From an uncultured Lachnospiraceae bacterium (GTDB taxonomy: Bacteria > Bacillota > Clostridia > Lachnospirales > Lachnospiraceae), in the NCBI GenBank assembly GCA_910589195.1, contig CAJUTC010000023.1, positions 12,758 through 51,542 of the forward strand: a DNA stretch of 38,785 nucleotides. Reading direction: 5' to 3'. Each line of letters starts with the position of its first letter. The first letter of the stretch is position 1. Position numbers and translations under genes: made by a program. Positions 16,277-24,284 of this stretch are shown here, piece after piece. The notes under the pieces are model-generated. The model ran no database searches. It had not been told where the DNA came from and saw nothing but the letters and a program-made list of their open reading frames with translations.

Positions 16277-16558
16277 TTAAAACGGTTGATAATGTTTCAG
16301 GTATTCCTCATTCAACCAGTCTATCCCCTTTTCTATCCCCTCTTCATCAAAGGAAGTATCCATACTGGTTTTCTTTTCATCCTTTGTGGCGTCAAAGCTG
16401 TAAGGCTCCGGCCATTGAACCACACGAAGAACCGTTTTCGCTTCTTCCCCTTCGCCAATCTGAGCCTTTTCCATCTTATAGCGCATCCCCTGATAGCTTC
16501 CGGTAAAGCGTTCCTTTTTCAGATAGTTAATGGGCATAAAATTTTTTCGTTCCAGCAT
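16277..16558 (-). CDS. Small uncharacterised protein
   Basis: 93 residues, no signal peptide or membrane segment. Sequence features: MPINYLKKERFTGSYQGMRY near the N-terminus, a WPEPYSFDAT turn in the middle, and a Glu-rich C-terminus ending WLNEEYLKHYQPF. A strong AGGGGGG ribosome site precedes ATG 16558, and the gene lies 37 bp after polA and 59 bp before the glycosylase gene, so it is probably expressed with DNA repair genes. I do not recognise a characterised function. Confidence 0.75.
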   Translation of the reverse strand: MLERKNFMPINYLKKERFTGSYQGMRYKMEKAQIGEGEEAKTVLRVVQWPEPYSFDATKDEKKTSMDTSFDEEGIEKGIDWLNEEYLKHYQPF

Positions 16559-16595
16559 TTTCCCTACCCCCCTTCAATCCGTTTTCAGGCGCCTT

Positions 16596-19382
16596 TTACT
16601 TTGCCGCAAACCAGGAATCCCCTTCTTTTGCTTCCACCTCTAAGGAAACCTTAAGAGCAGCGGCATGTTTCATCTTATCCACCAAAATTTCTTTTACTGC
16701 CTGGGTTTCCTCTTTCCATGTTTCAATTAACAGCTCATCATGGACTTGAAGGACGATCCGTGATTTCATTCCCCGTTTCCGAAGCTCCCTGTCCACGCCA
16801 ATCATGGCAAGTTTCATAATATCGGCTGCTGTCCCCTGGATCGGGGAATTCATAGCTACCCGCTCGCCAAAAGAACGCTGCATAAAATTTGCGGACTTTA
16901 ATTCCGGGATAGGCCTTCGCCTGCCATATAAGGTACACACATAGCCTTTTTCCTTTCCCTCTGCCACCAGCCGGTCTAAATACTCTTTTACGCCTGGATA
17001 CGTTTCAAAATACTGATTAATATAATCCTGGGCTTCCTTTTTGGAAACACTTAAATCTTCTCCTAATCCAAAAGCGCTGATTCCGTATACAATCCCAAAA
17101 TTAACTGCCTTTGCGTTTCTCCTCTGAAGAGGCGTTACTTCCTCCAGTGGGATATGGAATACCTGGGAGGCCGTAATGGCATGAATGTCTTGAGCCGAAC
17201 CATAGGCGGCAATCAGCCGCTCATCTTCTGACAGTGAAGCCAGGATCCGAAGTTCAATCTGAGAATAATCGGCATCTAAAAATACATACCCTTCTTCCGG
17301 GACAAATACTTTCCTGATTTCCCTTCCAAGCTCCATCCGCACCGGGATATTCTGCAGATTCGGCTCTGTACTGCTAATGCGCCCTGTGGCGGTAATGGTC
17401 TGGTTAAAGGTTCCATGAATCCGCTGATCCGGCCCAATGAAGGCAGACAGTCCCTCCGCATAGGTAGAATTTAACTTGGTAAGCTGGCGGTAGTCTAAAA
17501 TCATTTGAACTACCGGAACCTCCGGAGCCAGTTTTTCCAAAACATCCGCTGCTGTGGAATATCCGGTTTTCGTCTTTTTCCCGCCTTTTAGCTCCATCTT
17601 TTCAAAAAGGATTTCTCCTAACTGCTTGGGGGAATTAATATTAAAGGTTTCGCCGCAGCCTTCATAAATCTTCTTTTCTAACTCGCTAATCTTTACTTTC
17701 AGTTTATCCCCGTATTCCTTTAATGCTGTTTGCCGCACCTTTACCCCTGCCTGCTCCATATGGTATAAGCTGTAAATCAGGGGCATCTCAATGGTAAGGT
17801 ATAAGTCCCACATACCGGAGGCTTTTAATTTATCTTCTAATATCCTTGCTCCACGGCCAACCACGCTGGCCATATAGCAGGCACACCGAAGGGCATTTTC
17901 CTCACCTGCCATAAGGCCTTTTTCCACTGGCTCTTTTCCAAGCAGCTCCTTTTGTGAAGGGATCACAAGTCCCAGATAATCTTTCGCAATCTGGTCATAG
18001 CCATAGCTGTCTTTTAAGGGGTTTAAAAGATAGGCAGCCACCCCGCTGTCCATTACAGAAGCACTCTCTTCCTCCAAGTCCAGAATCGGAAGCAGCTTCT
18101 TAAGATCCAAAACCCAAATCCGGCCAGGCTTTGCTTTCAGGATTACCTTTTTTATCTGTTCCAGCAACCATTTTCCGGAAATTTCCGTCCCGGTTTTGAT
18201 ACAGACGGTTTCCTTCTTAAAAGACAACACAAGGGCTGCCACTGATTTCTTGCCTTTCTCTGCCTTTAAGGTTTGTTTTTTGTTTCTGGCAGGAAGCGCT
18301 ATATTGCCGTCCGCCTGGAATTGAAACGAAATCTGCTCCTCTTTCGGTTCTTCTTCTGTTTCTGGTTGCTCTCCAAGGATTAGCTGAAGACCTAAATATT
18401 CCTTCTGCTCATCCTTCATTTTCACCAGCTCTTTTGCCAATTTGAAGCAGGCTTCCCCTTCTTCCTTTTGCTCAACTGCCCGAAAATGGGTTTCTATGCT
18501 GCTCTCCTTCCTGGAATCTGCCTGAAATCGTGTAAAAAAGGACTTAAATTCCATACGCTTCATAAACTCATACGCTTCTGGCGTATACAGATTGTTAATT
18601 TGGGATTCCTGGCAAGAAAAGGGAATCTTACAGTCTATGCAGATCTTGGCCAGCTCTTTGCTAAGCTGAGCCATATCATAATGTTCTTCCAAAGCTTTTT
18701 TTGCCCTGGGCGGCTTAATTTCTTCCAGATGGGCATAGGCATTTTCTATACTTCCATATGCCGCGATAATAGCGGTTGCCGTCTTTTCCCCGATTGAAGG
18801 CACGCCTGGTATATTGTCAGAGGCGTCTCCCATCAAAGCCTTTACATCGATAAACTGGTTAGGCGTTACCAGATATTCCCGCTTTACATCCTCTGGATAG
18901 TAATCATAGATTTCTGTATTTCCCTTGCTGGTTTTCGGGATACGGATTTTAATTTTTTCATCAGCAAGCTGCAGCAAATCCCGATCACCGGAAATGACTG
19001 AAACCTCCATCCCTTCCGCCTGCCCTTTTTTTGCCGCGGTCCCCAGGATATCATCCGCCTCATATCCTGCCTTCGTCAGAATCGTAATTCCCATTGTCCT
19101 TAAAGCCTCCTGGATCAGAGGCACCTGCTGAACCAGTTCCTGAGGCATGGGTTTTCTGGTTCCCTTGTATGCCGCATATAGCTTGTGGCGAAATGTAGGC
19201 TCGCTCAAATCAAATGCAACTGCCAGATAATCGGCCTTTTCCTCATCTAAAATCTTAAACATTATATTTAAGAAACCATAAACCGCGTTTGTATGGAGCC
19301 CTTCCGAATTTGTTAAATCCGGAACCCCATAAAAAGCGCGGTTTAATATGCTGTGCCCATCGATTAATACCAATTTCCCCAT
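16596..19382 (-). CDS. polA: DNA polymerase I
   Basis: A 928-residue Pol I. The 5'-nuclease domain (residues ~1-290) has YEADDILGTAA, SGDRDLLQLAD and GDASDNIPGVPSIGEKT. A degenerate 3'-5' exonuclease-like domain (~320-560) lacks the usual DxE first motif, so proofreading is probably absent, as in many Firmicutes. The polymerase domain (~560-928) has motif A DADYSQIELRIL, motif B RRNAKAVNFGIVYG and motif C QVHDELLIE. ATG 19382 has AAGGAT upstream. It follows a membrane zf-HC2 protein by ~50 bp and probably shares its promoter. Confidence 0.98.
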   Translation of the reverse strand: MGKLVLIDGHSILNRAFYGVPDLTNSEGLHTNAVYGFLNIMFKILDEEKADYLAVAFDLSEPTFRHKLYAAYKGTRKPMPQELVQQVPLIQEALRTMGITILTKAGYEADDILGTAAKKGQAEGMEVSVISGDRDLLQLADEKIKIRIPKTSKGNTEIYDYYPEDVKREYLVTPNQFIDVKALMGDASDNIPGVPSIGEKTATAIIAAYGSIENAYAHLEEIKPPRAKKALEEHYDMAQLSKELAKICIDCKIPFSCQESQINNLYTPEAYEFMKRMEFKSFFTRFQADSRKESSIETHFRAVEQKEEGEACFKLAKELVKMKDEQKEYLGLQLILGEQPETEEEPKEEQISFQFQADGNIALPARNKKQTLKAEKGKKSVAALVLSFKKETVCIKTGTEISGKWLLEQIKKVILKAKPGRIWVLDLKKLLPILDLEEESASVMDSGVAAYLLNPLKDSYGYDQIAKDYLGLVIPSQKELLGKEPVEKGLMAGEENALRCACYMASVVGRGARILEDKLKASGMWDLYLTIEMPLIYSLYHMEQAGVKVRQTALKEYGDKLKVKISELEKKIYEGCGETFNINSPKQLGEILFEKMELKGGKKTKTGYSTAADVLEKLAPEVPVVQMILDYRQLTKLNSTYAEGLSAFIGPDQRIHGTFNQTITATGRISSTEPNLQNIPVRMELGREIRKVFVPEEGYVFLDADYSQIELRILASLSEDERLIAAYGSAQDIHAITASQVFHIPLEEVTPLQRRNAKAVNFGIVYGISAFGLGEDLSVSKKEAQDYINQYFETYPGVKEYLDRLVAEGKEKGYVCTLYGRRRPIPELKSANFMQRSFGERVAMNSPIQGTAADIMKLAMIGVDRELRKRGMKSRIVLQVHDELLIETWKEETQAVKEILVDKMKHAAALKVSLEVEAKEGDSWFAAK

Positions 19383-19433
19383 ATATAATCCTTTCCTTCC
19401 ATATCGGATTCGCCGTCAAGTGTCTTTCTTTTC

Positions 19434-19769
19434 CTACAGAAACCAAATTCGAAGCTGTAAAAGAAATGTTACCAAAAGGCCAAGGCCTGCCAAGGTATTG
19501 ACACCATAGCAAATGATTTTTACCAGGCGGGTTATGGATACCCTCTGATGGGAGGCCTCTAATACCCGTTCCATCTCTCCTTTTATATTATAATTACCCG
19601 ACTCTTCTTCCAGATGGCGGAGCCCTTCCCACACGGTAAAGTAAATTTCCAGTTCTTCCTGACAATCCGGGCAGGTTTCCACATGTTCTAAGAATTCCTC
19701 CAATACGGATGTAGGCAGCTCATCTTGAATATATGGCATAACAAGGCGTTCTGCTTCCTGGCATTCCAT
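19434..19769 (-). CDS. Zinc-finger (zf-HC2-like) membrane protein
   Basis: 111 residues. The N-terminal half is a zf-HC2/anti-sigma-type zinc finger: MECQEAERLVMPYIQDEL and then EHVETCPDCQEELE (HxxxCxxC). The C-terminus has one membrane helix (residues ~85-108). The start is ATG 19769, directly after AAGGAGGTGGGAGG. Such proteins often restrain ECF sigma factors, but no sigma gene is adjacent, so its partner is unknown. It is the first gene of the polA run and has a structured leader. Confidence 0.8.
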   Translation of the reverse strand: MECQEAERLVMPYIQDELPTSVLEEFLEHVETCPDCQEELEIYFTVWEGLRHLEEESGNYNIKGEMERVLEASHQRVSITRLVKIICYGVNTLAGLGLLVTFLLQLRIWFL

Positions 19770-19816
19770 CCTCCCACCTCCTTGCGTATAGTAAATCATC
19801 CAGTGACCCTGTATGT

Positions 19817-19868
19817 GCCTTACAGACCCGCCATAAACGAAACACAAGGTCTTGTAAGCCTTTGGCGG
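19817..19868 (-). promoter_or_regulatory. Pseudoknot-like structured leader
   Basis: On the minus strand two stems interleave. Stem 1 is CCGCCA with TGGCGG. Stem 2 is GGCTTACAAGACC with GGTCTGTAAGGC. Their strands occur in the order 1-2-1-2, the topology of an H-type pseudoknot, and the 3' strands touch each other. It lies between the promoter and the zf-HC2 gene. Confidence 0.55.
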
Positions 19869-19900
19869 ACGCACAAAAAACAGGTATGGTTTATTCCTCT

Positions 19901-19929
19901 ATCATACACCAAAAGTAAAAACAGTACAA
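19901..19929 (-). promoter_or_regulatory. Predicted promoter of zf-HC2-polA run
   Basis: Minus strand TTGTAC (19924-19929), 17-bp spacer, TATGAT (19901-19906). It overlaps the final codons of the nuclease gene region. Confidence 0.6.
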
Positions 19930-19932
19930 TAT

Positions 19933-20802
19933 TTATTGAGCCAGGCGGCTTTCACCTGTTAAGTAATCTATCTGAATTCCTGGCTGCACATTATACGCAT
20001 AGATAAAAAAGCAAACGCCAGACCCCTGGTCTTCAACCGATTTGGCTTCTATGAAAAGCCCGTCTGCTATCAGGTTTTCGCCTTCGTAGACCGGGGTAAC
20101 CCGGTACAGCACATGGTTGTTAGTTTCTTGTATATATTCGGCAACCATATTTTCAAATGGAAGCATTCCGTCTACATTCAAATAGCGGGTTCCGGTAATC
20201 AAATTTTGCTCATTGGCATTTTCCCCGGTAAGCTGAAACCCGATTAAATGGCATCGGTTATACAGGCTTTTCCCTTCTACAATGTCGTATCTTACAGAAT
20301 GCCATCCCGCAGGCTTTACCGAGCTGATAGAGCCCCGTGCTTCTGTCGGCATCAGATCCGTGCCGATATTCGCGTAAGCGGTGCCACACCTTCCCAGCTC
20401 ATCGAGGGGGCTGTAGTATTCAAACGAAACCAGGGTTTCTTCCTCTTTTGTAAATTCAGGCATATTTCCATTTACCGTAACATAAGGTTCCCCAAAATAC
20501 TCAGGAATATCCTCTAACGAAACCGTATCTGCTGTTTCCAGAAAAATCGGAACATCAGAATCCGGTTGGGTTCCTTCTTGACTGCTGATTTGTTCCAATA
20601 CAGGAAGAACCGTATCCAGGATCGGCAGATCAAATACGGACTGAGCTGTAAGCAGAGCTACCGTAAGCACCAGGATAATAAGCGGTGGCAGCTTGGTCTG
20701 TTTCTTTCCCCCTTTTGAGGATCTTCTCGCTCCTGCCGGAGTGGCTTTTCGGGATTTTGGAGCTGATCTGGAAGTTTTTCTTGAAGAAGTATTGTTCGCC
20801 AT
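19933..20802 (-). CDS. Membrane-anchored DNA/RNA non-specific endonuclease
   Basis: 289 residues. A very basic N-terminal stretch (Ser/Arg/Lys-rich, residues 1-37) precedes one membrane helix (~38-55), so the enzyme is probably anchored with its catalytic domain outside. That domain (~110-289) contains YNRCHLIGFQLTGENANEQN, where the EndA-type DRGH motif is replaced by NRCH while the catalytic His and metal-binding Asn are kept. Relatives such as EndA act on extracellular DNA and in DNA uptake. AGAGGAAA lies before ATG 20802. A stand-alone gene. Confidence 0.85.
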   Translation of the reverse strand: MANNTSSRKTSRSAPKSRKATPAGARRSSKGGKKQTKLPPLIILVLTVALLTAQSVFDLPILDTVLPVLEQISSQEGTQPDSDVPIFLETADTVSLEDIPEYFGEPYVTVNGNMPEFTKEEETLVSFEYYSPLDELGRCGTAYANIGTDLMPTEARGSISSVKPAGWHSVRYDIVEGKSLYNRCHLIGFQLTGENANEQNLITGTRYLNVDGMLPFENMVAEYIQETNNHVLYRVTPVYEGENLIADGLFIEAKSVEDQGSGVCFFIYAYNVQPGIQIDYLTGESRLAQ

Positions 20803-20882
20803 TTGTTTTCCTCTTTCTTTTTCAGGCTTTATTCGTCTTTGTAAATGGGCTATTGCAGAGTTTTTCTTTTATAAGAACAAAG

Positions 20883-20917
20883 AAAAACCGCTGAAACTTG
20901 AATGTTCAACGGTTTTT
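20883..20917 (-). terminator. Terminator after tRNA-Leu
   Basis: AAAAACCG/CGGTTTTT stem (20883-20890/20910-20917), extended by imperfect pairs, with a T-run on the minus strand. It follows the tRNA by 15 bases. Confidence 0.8.
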
Positions 20918-20932
20918 GCCCCTGCCAAGGAG

Positions 20933-21015
20933 TGCCGGCTGCGGGACTTGAACCCGCACGATGTCGCCATCAATGGATTTTGAGTCCACCTCGTCTGCCA
21001 TTCCGACAAGCCGGC
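20933..21015 (-). tRNA. tRNA-Leu (anticodon CAA)
   Basis: An 83-nt class II tRNA. Acceptor stem GCCGGCT/AGCCGGC, discriminator A; anticodon loop CTCAAAA gives CAA, reading TTG. A long variable arm (GATGGCGACATC) and T-loop GGGTTCAAGTCCC are present. The CCA end is not encoded. Confidence 0.97.
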
Positions 21016-21053
21016 TATTCACTTATACGCTGCATGGCTTTGCAACATGTAAT

Positions 21054-21082
21054 ATGATAGCACAGTTTCTGCAGTTTGGCAA
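21054..21082 (-). promoter_or_regulatory. Promoter of tRNA-Leu
   Basis: Minus strand TTGCCA (21077-21082), 17-bp spacer, TATCAT (21054-21059), about 38 bp before the tRNA. Confidence 0.6.
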
Positions 21083-21170
21083 GCATTTTCTTGAAAACTT
21101 TACAAAACTTTTCTTAAATAAACCTTTCTCAAAAACTTTGTCAAATTTATCGCAAAACTCTGTAAAATAA

Positions 21171-21207
21171 GTGGCGGCATGTCCGTATCCAGGCGTATAA
21201 ACGTTTA
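21171..21207 (-). repeat. 3'-flank repeat copy 2 (after serpin gene)
   Basis: A 37-base stretch beginning at the serpin stop codon that matches the sequence after the pduL stop (7236-7273) at about 30 of 37 positions. Not coding on either strand. Confidence 0.6.
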
Positions 21208-22476
21208 TTCTGCAATATCACTTGCAAGGCCCAGAAATACCGGAATACCAGATGATGTTTCCACAATTTCAAACAAAAAGGGGCGATCCAGTATGAGCTC
21301 CAGCACTTCTCTGCTTTCTTCCTTTGATGCAGTTTCCAGCATTTCCACAACTGTAGCCGATGCCGCTTTCGTCCCATTCCGGTCAAGCTCAAAATTTACT
21401 TTATGCAAAACCTGGGATATCCATACTGGAGAATGATCTGAAAAAATCCCTTCGAATCCGCTATCCTGAGAAAATGCATGTTGAATCCCCATAGCCTGCA
21501 GCGGGATATTCAGGGAATGCTCAAATGCAAACGCTGCTTCTGGCATCTGGGTATAAACAATTTTATCGTTTTTACGATTTTTGTAAGCATCCATTATATC
21601 GTTTCCTGTAATAGAATCCAGATAATCCTGTATCGGCATATCTTTTGGAGGCAAAATGGCGACAAAGTCAAACACTCCTCCCTCATAAGATTTCACAAAC
21701 CCAAATCCGCCTTTAAGGTGAACGTAATAAGGCTGTGTGCCGGAAAGCATGGTTACTGCCCGCTCACGACCGTCAGCCGTATAAAAGGTTTGATCCTCTA
21801 TTACCTGGACGGTTCCATAAGGTTCTTCCCAGGCGCCCTCAAACCGTGTGGCATCCACTGCATACATGGCAGCATCTTCCGGAATCTGTTCTACCAATTT
21901 TATAATTTCCCCGCCTGTATTTTTTCTGACCCAATCATTTATTGCATCAGAAGCATTTTCATCAAAGGGAAGCACGGTAAGAAGCGCGTTTGTCCATTCG
22001 TTATTATTGGATAGGAATTCTGGCTGCAGTTTTCTTTTTACATCTCCATTGATCCAAATGGACTGTTCCGATAAAAACTGAGAGTCAGAGGCCTTTTTGC
22101 ATGTCTGAAGGAAATCATATAATCCCCTTCTATATTGTTTCGCCGACATTCCGCCTCCTAACACCTGCTCTAATTCCTCAAGGGTTTTCCCGGATGCCCC
22201 TGATTCTGCCAAGGCCAAAGAACACATAACAGATACCGGTGAAATAATAATCCCTTCCGCTCCTTCCCTAGCCAATATAACCTGTTTTAGCAGGTTTATG
22301 GAAAAATCTGCTGTTGCGGTCGTGATATCTCCCGTCTTTTCATCGGAAAAAACTGCTGTTTCCTTTTCTGATCCCTTGCTGCCTGTTTTGATTTCATTTC
22401 CCACAGTCCCACAAGCGCTTGCCCCTGACAAAATGGCAGTCGTTAAAAGGAGGCACAGCCCTTTTTTTCCTTTCAT
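21205..22476 (-). CDS. Serpin-family protease inhibitor, probable lipoprotein
   Basis: A 423-residue serpin. The N-terminus MKGKKGLCLLLTTAILSG, then ASAC, is a lipoprotein-type signal with Cys22 as the likely anchor. The serpin core follows: SINLLKQVILAREGAEGIII, SPVSVMCSLALAESGASGKT, and near the C-terminus DRPFLFEIVETSSGIPVFLG. The hinge GTKAASAT keeps small residues, so it should be inhibitory. Counting from the hinge puts P1-P1' near Thr-Ala in VVEMLETASKEE. Serpins are suicide inhibitors, mostly of serine but sometimes of cysteine proteases. It starts by an ATGA overlap with the unknown gene upstream, in an operon with a papain/C39-like protein. Confidence 0.92.
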   Translation of the reverse strand: MKGKKGLCLLLTTAILSGASACGTVGNEIKTGSKGSEKETAVFSDEKTGDITTATADFSINLLKQVILAREGAEGIIISPVSVMCSLALAESGASGKTLEELEQVLGGGMSAKQYRRGLYDFLQTCKKASDSQFLSEQSIWINGDVKRKLQPEFLSNNNEWTNALLTVLPFDENASDAINDWVRKNTGGEIIKLVEQIPEDAAMYAVDATRFEGAWEEPYGTVQVIEDQTFYTADGRERAVTMLSGTQPYYVHLKGGFGFVKSYEGGVFDFVAILPPKDMPIQDYLDSITGNDIMDAYKNRKNDKIVYTQMPEAAFAFEHSLNIPLQAMGIQHAFSQDSGFEGIFSDHSPVWISQVLHKVNFELDRNGTKAASATVVEMLETASKEESREVLELILDRPFLFEIVETSSGIPVFLGLASDIAE

Positions 22477-23156
22477 AGTTCAAATACCTCCACAGCCGTT
22501 TTTACCGGATAATCTAAATCCTTTGAAAGCGCGCCGTCAATTTGCTTCCAAATATTCGAAAAAATCTGAATCCGATCGTTTTCAGCCAATTCTGATACCA
22601 GGGATCCGTCCAGATTAAAGTCTGCAACGCTTCGCATAACCAGTGGAATTTCCTTTCCTTTTACCTGATAATCCCTGTGAAGGGTTTGTTTCGGCTCATA
22701 AATGGTTTCTGGCCTGCTGGGATCCACAGACATCACCAAAGGAAAGGTTTCTTCAATAAGTTTCAATGCGTGTTCCAAGGAAGCATCCTCTCCTGCTGAT
22801 ACCACTTCCTCCAATATACGGCTATCTTCATCCGATAGCCGCTCCACACGCGCACAGCAGCGAAGGTAAAAATATCGCAGACCCATATTGCCATATTTTT
22901 GATAGTAATTCCTTTGTTCTGCAGAGGCTGGCTTAATATCCCGCTGGGCAATCCGCCCGTCAAGCTTGTTCAGACCTGTCCGTTCTTTTAGGAAACATCC
23001 AAACAGATACTGATATGTATATGACAGGCGGATCCAATCTTTTGTAATTGCTTCTAAATCCGGAAAAAGCACTGGTTCTCTTCTAGCCTGCTCCAGTACT
23101 TCAGATTGTTCTGGAAAAGCAGCATGTTCCAACTCTGTCCATTGACGATTGTTCAT
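22473..23156 (-). CDS. Uncharacterised protein in the protease-serpin operon
   Basis: About 227 residues, rich in charged and aromatic residues, without signal peptide or membrane helix, apparently mostly helical. Notable stretches: TKDWIRLSYTYQYLFGCFLK and YGNMGLRYFYLRCCARVERL. ATG 23156 is chosen because AAGGAG is too close to ATG 23162. It lies 11 bp after the papain/C39-like gene and is coupled to the serpin gene by an ATGA overlap, so the three are one unit. I do not recognise the family. A chaperone, adaptor or immunity role would fit the context, but nothing in the sequence proves it. Confidence 0.8.
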   Translation of the reverse strand: MNNRQWTELEHAAFPEQSEVLEQARREPVLFPDLEAITKDWIRLSYTYQYLFGCFLKERTGLNKLDGRIAQRDIKPASAEQRNYYQKYGNMGLRYFYLRCCARVERLSDEDSRILEEVVSAGEDASLEHALKLIEETFPLVMSVDPSRPETIYEPKQTLHRDYQVKGKEIPLVMRSVADFNLDGSLVSELAENDRIQIFSNIWKQIDGALSKDLDYPVKTAVEVFEL

Positions 23157-23167
23157 AATCATACTCC

Positions 23168-24205
23168 TTAAGAATTGTATTGAAATGTCATAAAGGTATC
23201 GTCGTCACCGATATCAGTGGGATTAATGTAATACTTTTCCCCCCAGCTTGATACAATAAATCTTCCATCGTCCGTAACGCCTGTAACAATAATCGCATGT
23301 CCTCCATCAATATAATGAGCATTTCCGTTCTCATCATACATGTTTCCGTTGCGGTAGCCTAAAATAACGTAATTGCCGTCCTCTGCTATGCTTTGGAAAT
23401 TTTCTGTGGTAACATCCACATTTGCTTCTGTCTGAACGGTAACGCCTTTGTCCGCCAGGAAATTCTCCACAATTTCAGCTCGTCTGGAATCAGAGGTTCC
23501 CTTTGGAAGTCCGTCTGATCCATCATTAATACCATCCAGATCTGTTGTTGCATAAATATCAAGAATCAGTCGATCATAATTTAAATCTCCATGATTAAAC
23601 ATGGGATAACCAAATACCCGTTCAAATTCGTCAGGCCTTCCTTCATATTCCAAAAAAATCGAATTTGCCAGTGCAACATATCCGCATCCTACGTTATTTA
23701 AATGGCTGAAATAACCGAATGCTTTGAAAATTGACATTTTGGGATAGTATTCCCTCAGATAATCTAGAAGTTCCCAACATCGAATGGGATCCCACTTATA
23801 AACCTGATTCATATTCCCCTGATCCCCTCCATAGGATCCATCATCGTCAAATACAATGGAATCCACGCTGTATCCGCCTGGCGTATCGTTCTCTTTTGAG
23901 GAAGCAGAATCATTATTTTTCTTTTCGGTTTCCAGACCTCCGGTAAGTCCGCTTTCTGTTTTTTCGTAACAATCCAGGATTTCTGTTAGGGATGTGTGGA
24001 GCACCTGGATATGTTCGCTTAAGGCTCCCACATCCTGGCTCATGCGCTGAAGCTTGGAAGTCACATGAACCCGCAGGCTGTCCGTATTCAGATTTTTAAT
24101 AACCGTATCAATTTGCACCTGCAAATCGGTTAATGATTTTTGCACTTGAGGAAGCTTATCTGCTTCCCCTTTACAATTTGCAATATTAACTTTAAATTTA
24201 CTCAT
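23168..24205 (-). CDS. WXG100-like N-terminus fused to a papain/C39-like cysteine peptidase domain
   Basis: 345 residues in three parts. Residues ~1-95 form a helical domain without signal peptide, with heptad-like hydrophobics (LPQVQKSLTDLQVQIDTVI, LQRMSQDVGALSEHIQVL), resembling WXG100/LXG proteins of type VII secretion, though no WXG motif is present. A polar linker (~96-135) follows. Residues ~140-345 look like a C39/papain fold: LNNVGCGYVALANSIF gives the nucleophile Cys174 at a helix start, GGHAIIVTGV gives His303, and IVSSWGEKYYIN resembles the papain NSWG loop with Ser for Asn. A secreted peptidase is inferred. GGGGG precedes ATG 24205. It is the first gene of the trio with the unknown and serpin genes. 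Confidence 0.8.
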   Translation of the reverse strand: MSKFKVNIANCKGEADKLPQVQKSLTDLQVQIDTVIKNLNTDSLRVHVTSKLQRMSQDVGALSEHIQVLHTSLTEILDCYEKTESGLTGGLETEKKNNDSASSKENDTPGGYSVDSIVFDDDGSYGGDQGNMNQVYKWDPIRCWELLDYLREYYPKMSIFKAFGYFSHLNNVGCGYVALANSIFLEYEGRPDEFERVFGYPMFNHGDLNYDRLILDIYATTDLDGINDGSDGLPKGTSDSRRAEIVENFLADKGVTVQTEANVDVTTENFQSIAEDGNYVILGYRNGNMYDENGNAHYIDGGHAIIVTGVTDDGRFIVSSWGEKYYINPTDIGDDDTFMTFQYNS

Positions 24206-24284
24206 ATGCTAAACCCCCATCTGCTTATCTTGCAGAAAACGGCACTTCTCTGTAACAGGATCCTTTTACAAGCATGTGCTGCCC

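Noticed and set aside
18468..18797. Plus-strand open frames within polA
   Set aside because: Antisense shadows of a highly conserved gene with no ribosome sites.
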